64,000 nucleotides of DNA, taken from assembly GCA_030141605.1 (NCBI GenBank), contig JAQGDQ010000104.1, forward strand, positions 341,001 through 405,000. The letters run 5' to 3'. This DNA comes from Tubiluchus corallicola (Eukaryota > Priapulida > Priapulimorpha > Priapulimorphida > Tubiluchidae). Numbering within the stretch: the first letter of the stretch is position 1; each line of letters opens with the position of its first letter. The notes under the pieces were generated by a model. The model ran no database searches and was not told where the DNA came from. It worked only from the letters and a program-made list of their open reading frames with translations. Made by a program: the position numbers and the translations under genes. Positions 27,796-38,805 of the stretch are shown piece by piece.

Positions 27796-29724
27796 ATGAT
27801 TTACACTAGAGGTATCTGCCTTGGCGTTGCAGCTGTCATAGTAACGATGGTAAATTTCAAAGCAACACTGGCCTTAAACGCGTGCCAGGATGCATTTCCT
27901 GAAAACAAAGAAGTGATGATAACTGAAAACAACAAGGCAGGGTCAAACATGGAACTCTTCGATCGAAATCCAGCGTATATAATAAGGCCTACATCTCCCA
28001 ATCAGCTCTATAAAGTAGAATGCAAATATAAATCACAGTTGCCTAATGGAATCAGTAAGTACGCCTACTATCTTATACTAAAACAGGACGTATCAAAATT
28101 TCTCAAATCACAGAGGTCGTCAGATAGAAAGGAGGTGATGGAAATACACCTAAAATGCATCAAAGTGTCAAATATATTCGAACCTGATGACATGGTAGTG
28201 AAAGTTAAGATTAAAGTGAACAACAATCATGCACCAAATCTTGCAGAGGGTACACTGACCAGATATTCCATAAAAGAGGACACCTTAGTTGGAACAAGAG
28301 TAGCACACTTTACAACCGTCGATAGTGACCTGATGGCACCAACCAATTCTTTTACGGGTTGCTGGCAAAAGGAGAGTAACTCCAAGTTCGAAACGAAACA
28401 CCTACAAGGTACTAGGGAGTGTGAGATATTCTTGCAAGTAGAATTGAACTATGACCAGCAGGCACAGCATACGGTAACTGTCGTTATAAGAGATACAGCT
28501 CCACGTAATCAAAGTACTTCAGCTGGTGGTGCGATTCCACGGGAAACAACCAGCACATTTACTTTTGATGTAGTAGAATCCAACGTAAATCCCGTGTTTG
28601 ACGCAGAAATGTATTATGCCACGATAAAGGGAAATGACACAGTGGGAACGATAGTAAACGTTGAGCCAAACAGAATTTTGGCCTTGGATGGCAGAACGAG
28701 AAAACAGAATGCAAACATAATATATAGCCTGGAAATTGATGATAAACCTTTTCGACTTGTCAATGCAGATAACAAAGAAGGATCTGGGGAAACTGTAGGA
28801 GACATAAAAATCATTGGAAGAATCACGGAAACCGAGTATTTTATGCCAGTCAAGGCCTCTTACAGAAACCGAAAGCCAAACGAGCCTGAATACTACACTG
28901 CAATTACAGGTATACTCATTACTGTAGAACCTGAAGGAGCACCGCCCGCATTTACTCAGTCAAAGTACAAAGCTACCGTACTGGAAAGCCTTCCAGTAGG
29001 TCGGGAGGTGCTGCTTCTGCAAACCCAAGATTCAGTCCAGTCAAACATCCCCAAATTTACTTACAGTCTGCAGACGAATACTGGCAATCCTGTAACTGAG
29101 TTCATAGTCGACAGTAATGGCATTGTCAAAACTACTAAAGCACTAACTCCAGGGATAAAAAAATTTCGTGCAATTGCTACAGGTACAGATGCGACCAGAA
29201 CAGCTGATGTTGAGGTAACTGTGTTGAAAGAAACAAGAAAAAATCCAACATTTTCAAGTGCTACATATGACTTCAAATTTGCTATTAATGTTTCTGAAGG
29301 TCAAGTCTCTTATGACGAAGGCAACCCTCCTATAGTGCGAGTGACATCCCAGGAAGATGTTACATTTAAGATACTTACTATGGACGAGTATTTCGTCATT
29401 CATGATAAAACAGGTTTTATTACGAGCACAGATCTGATTTTAACTTTGCAACTGGGAAAATACAGTCTCATTGTCCTTGCCTGTGCGGCAGGGAATCCTA
29501 AAATTGGGGAAGACGAGAGGTGCAGCGCTGCTCAAGTAATTGTCACAATTGTAGAGAAAATTGAAGGCTGGATACAGGCTTTGCGTGACGAGCCAACAGA
29601 TGCACAAAGTTATCGCCTGAATGAGGTTCTCATACTCAGTGCATTTGCAGCAACTTTGTTCAGCATCATATGCATTTTGACCTACCTGATTACTTTGCAC
29701 CGCCGCCATATAATGGAGACCTAA
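27796..29724 (+). CDS. Short-tail cadherin-like type I membrane protein (gene A)
   Basis: An intact 642-codon single exon. Residues 1-27 are a signal peptide ending before NACQDAFPENK. About five cadherin-like repeats follow (roughly 30-142, 146-262, 265-379, 384-478, 483-587). Repeat joints keep only traces of the calcium-binding linker (NNNHAPNL, VNPVF, GAPPAF, KNPTF), and repeat 2 has VDSD and LNYDQQAQHTVTVVIRDTAP, the counterpart of cadherin LDYE...V.V.A.D. Cys189/Cys209 in repeat 2 and Cys563/Cys576 in repeat 5 are conserved in the paralogues and may form disulfides. Possible N-glycosylation sites include NQS238, NDT280 and NVS498. A membrane helix spans about 610-634, leaving a tail of about eight residues (HRRHIMET) with no catenin-binding region. 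The ATG at 27796 is first in frame and shared by all copies. It is the only intact gene of the triplication. A role in adhesion or recognition at the cell surface is inferred. Confidence 0.9.
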   Translation: MIYTRGICLGVAAVIVTMVNFKATLALNACQDAFPENKEVMITENNKAGSNMELFDRNPAYIIRPTSPNQLYKVECKYKSQLPNGISKYAYYLILKQDVSKFLKSQRSSDRKEVMEIHLKCIKVSNIFEPDDMVVKVKIKVNNNHAPNLAEGTLTRYSIKEDTLVGTRVAHFTTVDSDLMAPTNSFTGCWQKESNSKFETKHLQGTRECEIFLQVELNYDQQAQHTVTVVIRDTAPRNQSTSAGGAIPRETTSTFTFDVVESNVNPVFDAEMYYATIKGNDTVGTIVNVEPNRILALDGRTRKQNANIIYSLEIDDKPFRLVNADNKEGSGETVGDIKIIGRITETEYFMPVKASYRNRKPNEPEYYTAITGILITVEPEGAPPAFTQSKYKATVLESLPVGREVLLLQTQDSVQSNIPKFTYSLQTNTGNPVTEFIVDSNGIVKTTKALTPGIKKFRAIATGTDATRTADVEVTVLKETRKNPTFSSATYDFKFAINVSEGQVSYDEGNPPIVRVTSQEDVTFKILTMDEYFVIHDKTGFITSTDLILTLQLGKYSLIVLACAAGNPKIGEDERCSAAQVIVTIVEKIEGWIQALRDEPTDAQSYRLNEVLILSAFAATLFSIICILTYLITLHRRHIMET

Positions 29725-29974
29725 TGAAATGTATTCCTCTGCATCTAAACAAACAGACATTTTTGGGTATTTTAGTTGTTAATTACAATGTTCCTTTTGA
29801 TAACAATATTAAGTTTAAGGCTTATATTACAACAGTCAGCTGTTTTAGGTTCGTCAGTTTTGTGAGTGTCTGCAGTCTGACTGATTCGTGCTTCACAATT
29901 TTCAGCTATTTGCAATGTTTCGCTTATAATTGTGCTTGCTCATACGAGTCACATTTTGAAACACTTAGCTACAT

Positions 29975-29980
29975 AATAAA
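29975..29980 (+). terminator. Poly(A) signal of gene A
   Basis: AATAAA lies about 250 bp after the stop codon, in the conserved context CATAATAAAATTTGCAGTC. The same hexamer occurs at the corresponding place after B (35407), C (41037) and E (50676). Confidence 0.5.
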
Positions 29981-31046
29981 ATTTGCAGTCAAAAATCTTT
30001 CATATTTCTGTCATATTACTGGTTATAATTTTTATTTCTGGAAAATATTCATTTGTTATAGGGCTGCTGATTTACTTTGTCAACAAGTAAATTCCCCGTT
30101 TCTTTGAATTTGTATTTGTATTTATCATGTACAATCTGCCAGTGTATAGAACTTCCGTGTTAGAGCTCACACTTGCAGCAACTTTGGACGGCCACTCAGT
30201 AAACTCTCTGACTAGCTCGTACTCAGTCTCTGGCAAGACAGACTCTTAAACTGCTTTTAAGAAATAAAAATTCACAATTGTTAACGTGATTCTGAGACAA
30301 GGATCGAAAAACTTCCAGTGCGTTTTAATGCTCACTCGACCAAATTAATGAAAAATAGAAATTTTTGCTTTTGATTAAGAATGCACGTTATGTAACATAA
30401 AATAGCTGCTACTCCAAGTGTTAGTCTTATATTTGCATAAAATGGGTTGTATCACTGCTTCACCATTCTTGCTTCCATCAGTATTTCGTGTGCAGCACAT
30501 ACAATTTGCTTAGATAAGTAACGTTATGAAAAGCAACATAAATTTTAAACTGAGTTCGTAAAGGTTACTCAAACTACATGTTATGTTATGCTATTATGTT
30601 GCACGCGAAATGTTGACAGCAGTAAGTATTTAGTCAACTGGAGCGAAAATTACTTTCCTGTATCTAGTACAAGTTCCAAAAGTGTCAACCAGCCCAAATG
30701 AGGCAGTGAACGAGGATTCACAAAATTTGAGCTTACTGGACACTGTAATTTGTAGCAAAATATAAAGAAAGTGCATGACCAGTCTCACGTATCCAGACCA
30801 GTGCCTTGAACCCAAATGACCACGTACAATTTTTTTGTGCCAAACGGTCACCTCCAAGTGACCTGTCCCTTTGACTGTATCGAAGGGAATTATTGTTTGT
30901 TCTTCAGCCAATCTCTCGTGTGTTATGCCAGACGGCCATTTTAAAACTCTCGGTAGCATCTATAGTTCTGGGTGAAGGTTAATGAAAAATTTACAGTTTA
31001 CCAAAGTTTAAGAATTCTTGCTAGTAACAGCACTGTTAGCAAACTA

Positions 31047-31362
31047 GTATAGTATGGTATGGTATGGTATGGTATGGTATGGTATGGTATGGTATGGTAT
31101 GGTATGGTATGGTATGGTATGGTATTTTATGGTATGTAATGGTATGGTATGGTATGGTATGGTATGGTATGGTATGGTATGGTATGGTATGGTATGGTAT
31201 GGTATGGTATGGTATGGTATGGTATGGTATGGTATGGTATGGTATGGTATGGTATGGTATGGTAAGGTATGGTATGGTATGGTATGGTATGGTATGGTAT
31301 GGTATGGTATGGTATGGTATGGTATGGTATGGTATGGTATGGTATAGTATAGTATAGTATTA
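31047..31362. repeat. (GGTAT)n satellite, long allele (unit A)
   Basis: About 60 pentanucleotide units with rare variants (GGTATTTTAT, GGTATGTAAT, GGTAA), ending in AGTAT units. Frames reading MVWYGMVWYG or PYHTIPYHTI are repeat translations. Confidence 0.97.
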
Positions 31363-32817
31363 CTATAGTTTTTTGAGAAATCTCAAACTCCATGTTGTGC
31401 TAACTAGAAATACGAATTTAGGATTGAAATGCGAATTGTGAAGTCTATGAAGGAGCAAGTTCCAGACAACTAAGTCGCTAGCGTTCAGTTCTAGTTTTCT
31501 TGCAACCCGCTTCCTCACACACAAACCCACATGGTGCACTTGTAAAGCACCAATTATGAAATTAAGGGATATTTATTTGGAAAAACAAAGAACAGTAATC
31601 TGTTGAGGTACAAAAAGCCAAATTACATTTTCAGCCACAAAAGTCGCTAGTGTTCAGTTCTAGTTTCCTGGCTACCCGCTTCCCCACACACAAATACACA
31701 CGGTGTATTTATAAAGCACCCGTTATGAAATTAAGAGACATTTATTTGGCTAATCAAAGACAGTAATGTGTTGAGATGCAATTATAATTATTAGCTTAGA
31801 GGGGAATTATTGGACGAACTCAACAGGCAAAACTTTCGTCTACTTGGCTTCCATCACATGATATATTAAAGCATAAAACGGTGTCATTTAACATACAGCT
31901 AAAATTTGATTTCAAAACAGGTATTTCATCAAACAGCACAACTAATTTTTTATAAAAATTGAACATAATTGATAATAAAATTATACGGTTTAGGAATTAG
32001 TTAGAATTAATCTGGTTAATAAGAAGCCTGGGCGTCACACTGGGTAAAGATTAATGTCCAAGAGCCAGAGCCATCTTGAACATTATTTCGTCTGTGCTTC
32101 AAGAACCACAAAATGTATGAAGACGAAATCGATTTTGCCCATGGATAGGCAGTATGGCGGACATTACTGACTGCGAATAAGACGTCGTCACCTGCATTAT
32201 TTGGCAACAGCAAAAAGAAAACCCTCACAATGACAGTGCTGTACACTTTCTAAAATTTCAATCATATTTAAGGTCTCAAAAAAACGCCAGCTCCTTACCA
32301 CTAGTGAATTGATAGGACAATCGTCACTCCTCGCAATCTTTACAGGTGGCGCTTCTTGCAGGAGTAACTGCTTCTCAAACATGGACAACATATTTTGACG
32401 ATTTTCGGTCATGCCTCAGGCGGGTCAAAGGGTCACGACCCGAAATTGTTAGCTAAGATGGCACTCAACCCTAGCTACAAGCACGCCAAATTTCGTGGAA
32501 TATATCTGCCTAGTTTTTGAGTTGTTCCACAAAGATGCGTATCTCGGAAACTAAACATCGCAAAACGAAAATAACAGCTGATTCTGAGTGTTAAATTTTC
32601 GACCGGACATCATTTTCAGCCGTTTTCTGGCTAATTAAAACTGGACTCGTAATATTGGCGCAGTGCATCAGATTCTTCATTTCATTGTGAATCCAATGAT
32701 ATGTGGCACGTTTTTGTAGGACTCATATCTTCCGTTCACAAAGCGTTCAAATGAAAACATGTCGATACCAAAGATATCATTCTTTACCTACACATTTAGG
32801 TAAGTTAAGTCTTCGTT

Positions 32818-32965
32818 ACCACACTGGCGAAAAGATAGGCTGGCAAAAAAGAGGACAGGCGAAAAAGTAGACTGGCGAAAAATAGTGGACTGGCAAAAAG
32901 GAAGACTGGAGAAAAAGAGGACTGGCAAAAAACGTAGACTGGCAAAAAGATAACTGGCAAAACGA
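32818..32965. repeat. CTGGCGAAAA minisatellite, long allele (unit B)
   Basis: About ten degenerate copies of (A)CTGGC(G/A)AAAAAG with interposed TAG or GAGG. Longer than in unit A. Confidence 0.85.
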
Positions 32966-33041
32966 CATGCAATCTAATTAAAGGATGGGGAGGTAGCACA
33001 TGAATAATTTAATGGCTTTATATTTTCAATGATGTTGCCAG

Positions 33042-33055
33042 TGACGTAATTAGCA
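33042..33055 (+). promoter_or_regulatory. Conserved CRE-like site, unit B
   Basis: TGACGTAATTAGCA, 479 bp upstream of the ATG at 33521, as in units A and C. Confidence 0.35.
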
Positions 33056-33520
33056 TTATCTATAACCTCCAACCAAGGTAACATTCTGTTTAACGAAGAC
33101 AATGCATTTAAAAATACAAAAATCAACAAAAGAGATTTTTGGAATGCAATAATACCTTTTCCATACTACATTCGTGATGGTATAACTATAATTAGCAAAG
33201 CCAAGTTTGTTCCAGGGAAGTATGAGAGGCAGTTTCAGAATTCTAGATTGAATTGAATTTATATTGAATTTCATTATTACATTTGTGCAACAGTGCAATC
33301 AAGGCCACACTTTCTACACAAACTTAGACAGCCTCACAGGAGAATTAGAAATAGCACAATACGTTGATTTCTTACCTGGATGTGCACTTTTTGTGCTGAT
33401 CGTTTCACACTAAAATTAATGTCTGTGTAACTAGATTAAATTTAACAATTACAGCTGAAGGATACTTTACTTATTATTTAGGAGAAATTATAGCCATCAA
33501 CTTGTGAAAGTATTGTCATC

Positions 33521-35156
33521 ATGATTTACACTAGAGGTATATGCCTTGGCGTTGCAGCTGTCATAGTAACGATGGTAAATTTCAAAGCAACACTGGCCTT
33601 AAACGTGTGCCAGGATGCATTTCCTGAAAACAAAGAAGTGATGATAACTGAAAACAACAAGGCAGGGTCAAACGTGGAACTCTTCGATCGAAATCCAGCG
33701 TATATAATAAGGCCTACATCTCCCAATCAGCTCTATAAAGTAGAATGCAAATATAAATCACAGTTGCCTAATGGAATCAGTAAGTACGCCTACTATCTTA
33801 TACTAAAACAGGACGTATCAAAATTTCTCAAATCACAGAGGTCGTCAGATAGAAAAGAGGTGATGGAAATACACCTAAAATGCATCAAAGTGTCAAATAT
33901 ATTCGAACCTGATGACATGGTAGTGAAAGTTAAGATTAAAGTGAACAACAATTATGCACCAAATCTTGCAGAGGGTACACTGACCAGATATTCCTTAAAG
34001 GAGGACACCTTAGTTGGAACAAGAGTAGCACACTTTACAACCGTCGATAGTGACCTGGTGGCACCAACCAATTTTTTTACGGGTTGCTGGCAAAAGGAGA
34101 GTAACTCCAAGTTCGAAACGAAACCCCTACAAGGTACTAGGGAGTGTGAGATATTCTTGCAAGAAGAATTGAACTATGACCAGCAGGCACAGCATAAGGT
34201 AACTGTCGTTATAAGAGATACAGCTCCACGTAATCAAAATACTTCAGCTGGTGGTGCGATTCCACGGGAAACAACCAGCACATTTACTTTTGATGTAGTA
34301 GAATCCAAGGTAAATCCCGTGTTTGACGCAGAAATGTATTATGCCACGATAAAAGGAAATGACATAGTGGGAACGATAGTAAACGTTGAGCCAAACAGAA
34401 TTTTGGCCTTGGATGGCAGAACGAGGAAACAGGATGGAAACATAACATATAGTCTGGAAATTGATGGTAAACCTTTTCGACTTGTCAATGCAGATAACAT
34501 AGAAGGACCTGATGAAACTACAGGAGACATAAAAATCATTGGAAGAATCACGGAAACCGAGTATTTTATGCCAATAAAGGCCTCTTATAGAAACCGAAAG
34601 CCAAACGAGCCTGAATACTACACTGCAATTACAGGTATACTCATTACTGTAGAACCTGAAGGAGCACCGCCAGCATTTACTCAGTCAAAGTACGCAGCTA
34701 CCGTACTGGAAAGCCTTCCAGTAGGTCGGGAGGTTCTGCTTCTGCAAACGCGAGACTCACTCCAGTCAAACGTCCCCAAATTTACTTACAGTCTGCAGAC
34801 GAATACTGACAATCCATGAGTATTTCGTCATTCATGATAAAACAGGTTTTATTACGAGCACAGATCTGGTGGTAACTTTGCAACTGGGAAAATACAGTCT
34901 CATTGTCCTTGCCTGTGTGGCAGGGAATCCAGAAATTGGGGAAGACGAGAGGTGTAGCGCTGTTCAAGTAATTGTCACAATTGTAGAGAAAATTGAAGGT
35001 TGGATAGAGACTTTGCGTGACGAGCCATCAAATGCACGAAGTTATCGCCTGAATGAGGTTCTCATACTCAGTGCATTTGCAGCAGCTTTGTTCTGCATCA
35101 TGTGCATTTTGACCTACCTGATTACCTTGTACCGCCGCCATATGATGGATACTTAA
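33521..35156 (+). pseudogene. Cadherin-like gene B, truncated by a 293-bp deletion
   Basis: The first 432 codons (33521-34819) match gene A: signal peptide, repeats 1-3 and part of repeat 4. At 34815/34816 a segment corresponding to 29091-29383 of gene A is missing. 293 bp is not a multiple of three, and the junction creates a stop directly (AATCCATGA). The 3' part (repeat 5 from EYFVIHDKTGF, Cys pair, membrane helix, tail YRRHMMDT) survives out of frame to 35156 and is otherwise undamaged. If expressed, the product would end in repeat 4 without a membrane anchor, a possible secreted form. A plain pseudogene is at least as likely. Confidence 0.85.
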
Positions 35157-36509
35157 TGAAATGTATTCCTCTGCATCTAAACAAACAGACATTTTTGGGT
35201 ATTTTAGTTGTTAATTACAACATTCCTTTTGATAACAATATTAAGTTTAAGGTTTATATTACAACAGTCAGCTGTTTTAGGTTCGTCAGTTTTGTGAGTG
35301 TCTGCAGTCTGACTGATTCGTGCCTCACAATTCTCAGCTGTTTGCAGTGTTTCGCCTATAATTGTGCTTGCTTATACGAGTCACATTTTGAAACACTTAG
35401 TTACGTAATAAAATTTGCAGTCAAAACTCTTTCAAATTTCTGTCATATTTCTGATTATAATTATTATTTCTGGAAAATATTATTCATTATTATTCATTAT
35501 AATTCATTTGTTATAGGGCTACTGATCTCCTTTGTGAACAAGTAAATTCCCCGTTTCTTTAAATTTGTATTTGTATTTATCATGTACAATCTGCCAGTGT
35601 ATAGAACTTCCGTGTTAGAGCTCACACTTGCAGCAACTTTGGACGGCCACTCAGTAAACTCTCTGACTAGCTCGTACTCAGTCTCTGGCAAGACAGACTC
35701 TTAAACTGCTTTTAAGAAATAAAAATTCACAATTGTTAACGTGATTCTGAGACAAGGATCGAAAAACTTCCAGTGCGTTTTAATGCTCACTCGACCAAAT
35801 TAATGAAAAATATAGAAATTTTTGCTTTTGATTAAGAATGCACGTTATGTAACATAAAATAGCTGCTACTCCAAGTGTTAGTCTTATATTTGCATAAAAT
35901 GGGTTGTATCACTGCTTCACCATTCTTGCTTCCATCAGTATTTCGTGTGCAGCACATACAAGTTGCTTAGATAAGTAACGTTATGAAAAGCAACATAAAT
36001 TTTAAACTGAGTTCGTAAAGGTTACTCAAACTACATGTTATGTTATGCTGTTATGTTGCACGCGAAATGTTGACAGCAGTAAGTATTTAGTCAACTGGAG
36101 CGAGAAATACTTTCCTGTATCTAGTACAAGTTCCAAAAGTGTCAACCAGCCCCAATGAGGCAGCGAACGAGGATTCACAAAATTTGAGCTTACTGGACAC
36201 TGTAATTTGTAGCAAAATATAAAGAAAGTGCATGACCAGTCTCACGTATCCAGACCAGTGCCTTGAACCCAAATGACCACGTACAATTTTTTTGTGCCAA
36301 ACGGTCACCTCCAAGTGACCTGTCCCTTTGACTGTATCGAAGGGAATTATTGTTTGTTCTTCAGCCAATCTCTCGTGTGTTATGCCAGACGGCCATTTTA
36401 AAACTCTCGGTAGCATCTATAGTTCTGGGTGAAGGTTAATGAAAAATTTACAGTTTATCAAAGTTTGAGAATTCTTGCTAGAAACAGCATTGTTAGCAAA
36501 CTAGTATAG

Positions 36510-36652
36510 TATGGTATGGTATGGTATGGTATGGTATGGTATGGTATGGTATGGTATGGTATGGTATGGTATGGTATGGTATGGTATGGTATGGTATGGT
36601 ATAGTATAGTATAGTATAGTATAGTATAGTATAGTATAGTATAGTATTACTA
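36510..36652. repeat. (GGTAT)n/(AGTAT)n satellite, medium allele (unit B)
   Basis: About 19 GGTAT units followed by about nine AGTAT units at the position of the unit A satellite. Confidence 0.95.
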
Positions 36653-38107
36653 TAGTTTTTTGAGAAATCTCAAACTCCATGTTGTGCTAACTAGAAATAC
36701 GAATTTAGGATTGAAATGCGAATTGTGAAGTCTATGAAGGAGCAAGTTCCAGAAAACTAAGTCGCTAGCGTTCAGTTCTAGTTTTCTTGTAACCCGCTTC
36801 CTCACACACAAACCCACATGGTGCACTTGTAAAACACCAATTATGAAATTAAGGGATATTTATTTGGAAAAACAAAGAACAGTAATCTGTTGAGGTACAA
36901 AAAGCCAAATTACATTTTCAGCCACAAAAGTCGCTAGTGTTCAGTTCTAGTTTCCTGGCTACCCGCTTCCCCACACACAAATACACACGGTGTATTTATA
37001 AAGCACCCGTTATGAAATTAAGAGACATTTATTTGGCTAATCAAAGACAGTAATGTGTTGAGATGCAATTATAATTATTAGCTTAGAGGGGAATTATTGG
37101 ACGAACTCAACAGGCAAAACTTTCGTCTACTTGGCTTCCATCACATGATATATTAAAGCATAAAACGGTGTCATTTAACATACAGCTAAAATTTGATTTC
37201 AAAACAGGTATTTCATCAAACAGCACAACTAATTTTTTATAAAAATTGAACATAATTGATAATAAAATTATACGGTTTAGGAATTAGTTACAATTAATCT
37301 GGTTAATAACAAGCCTGAGCGTCACACTGGGTAAAGATTAATGTCCAAGAGCCAGAGCCATCTTGAACATTATTTCGTCTGTGCTTCAAGAACCACAAAA
37401 TGTATGAAGACGAAATCGATTTTGCCCATGGATAGGCAGTATGGCGGACATTACTGACTGCGAATAAGACGTCGTCACCTGCATTATTTGGCAACAGCAA
37501 AAAGAAAACCCTCACAATGACAGTGCTGTACACTTTCTAAAATTTCAATCATATTTAAGGTCTCAAAAAAACGCCAGCTCCTTACCACTAGTGAATTGAT
37601 AGGACAATCGTCACTCCTCGCAATCTTTACAGGTGGCGCTTCTTGCAGGAGTAACTGCTTCTCAAACATGGACAACATATTTTGACGATTTTCGGTCATG
37701 CCTCAGGCGGGTCAAAGGGTCACGACCCGAAATTGTTAGCTAAGATGGCACTCAACCCTAGCTACAATTACGCCAAATTTCGTGGAATATATCTGCCTAG
37801 TTTTTGAGTTGTTCCACAAAGATGCGTATCTCGGAAACTAAACATCGCAAAACGAAAATAACAGCTGATTCTGAGTGTTAAATTTTCGACCGGACATCAT
37901 TTTCAGCCGTTTTCTGGCTAATTAAAACTGGACTCGTAATATTGGCGCAGTGCATCAGATTCTTCATTTCATTGTGAATCCAATAATATGTGGCACGTTT
38001 TTGTAGGACTCATATCTTCCGTTCATAAAGCGTTCAAATGAAAACATGTCGATACCAAAGATATCATTCTTTACCTACACATTTAGGTAAGTTAAGTCTT
38101 CGTTACC

Positions 38108-38250
38108 ACACTGGCGAAAAGATAGGCTGGCAAAAAAGAGGACATGCGAAAAGGTAGACTGGCGAAAACAGTGGACTGGCAAAAAGGAAGACTGGAGAAA
38201 AAGAGGACTGGCAAAAACGTAGACAGGCAAAAAGATAACTGGCAAAACGA
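38108..38250. repeat. CTGGCGAAAA minisatellite (unit C)
   Basis: About nine degenerate copies, differing from unit B in copy number and order of variants. Confidence 0.85.
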
Positions 38251-38326
38251 CATGCAATCTAATTAAAGGATGGGGAGGTAGCACATGAATAATTTAATGG
38301 CTTTATATTTTCAATGATGTTGCCAG

Positions 38327-38340
38327 TGACGTAATTAGCA
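38327..38340 (+). promoter_or_regulatory. Conserved CRE-like site, unit C
   Basis: TGACGTAATTAGCA, 479 bp upstream of the ATG at 38806. Confidence 0.35.
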
Positions 38341-38805
38341 TTATCTATAACCTCCAACCAAGGTAACATTCTGTTTAACGAAGACAATGCATTTAAAAAT
38401 ACAAAAATCAACAAAAGAGATTTTTGGAATGCAATAATACCTTTTCCATACTACATTCGTGATGGTATAACTATAATTAGCAAAGCCAAGTTTGTTCCAG
38501 TTAAGTATGAGAGGCAGTTTCAGAATTCTAGATTGAATTGAATTTATATTGAATTTCATTATTACATTTGTGCACCAGTGCAATCAAGGCCACACTTACT
38601 ACACAAACTTAGACAGCCTCACATGAGAATTAGAAATAGCACAATACGTTGATTTCTTACCTGGATGTGCACTTTTTGTGCTGATCGTTTCACACTAAAA
38701 TTAATGTCTGTGTAACTCGATTAAATTTAACAATTACAGCTGAAGGATACTTTACTTATTATTTAGGAGAAATTATAGCCATCAACTTGTGAAAGTATTG
38801 TCATC

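Larger units (their letters stand above)
26165..31792 (+). repeat. Tandem unit A (5.63 kb) of a three-unit gene array
   Basis: Units A, B and C begin at AGCTTAGA followed by GGAATTATTGGACGAACTC (26165, 31793 and 37080) and run in the same direction with very high identity in coding and non-coding parts. Each holds about 1.6 kb of 5' flank, a CTGGCGAAAA minisatellite, one cadherin-like gene, a 3' flank and a GGTAT satellite. Unit A carries the intact gene at 27796. Confidence 0.92.
31793..37079 (+). repeat. Tandem unit B (5.29 kb)
   Basis: The second unit of the triplication, in direct orientation, with the broken gene at 33521 and an intermediate-length GGTAT satellite. It is more similar to unit C than to A: in the shared 432 gene codons I count 12 amino-acid differences from C and 26 from A. 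Confidence 0.92.

Noticed and set aside
29670-30107. 145-codon +1-frame ORF over the gene A 3' end (PPPY motif), also in units B and C
   Set aside because: It could suggest a frameshifted longer cytoplasmic tail, but the units are so similar that conservation means little. In gene E the same frame has a stop directly after PPP.
31054-31393. MVWYG and IPYHT repeat ORFs
   Set aside because: Translations of the GGTAT satellite in several frames.
30630-36416. 109-codon minus-strand ORFs shared by units A and B
   Set aside because: Identity is no higher than in the surrounding duplicated DNA, unit C has the region deleted, and no family is recognisable.
26421-37699. Repeated 71- and 76-codon minus-strand ORFs upstream of genes A, B and C
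   Set aside because: Overlapping frames in a duplicated non-coding flank. The A copy differs by frame-affecting changes and no protein family is recognised.
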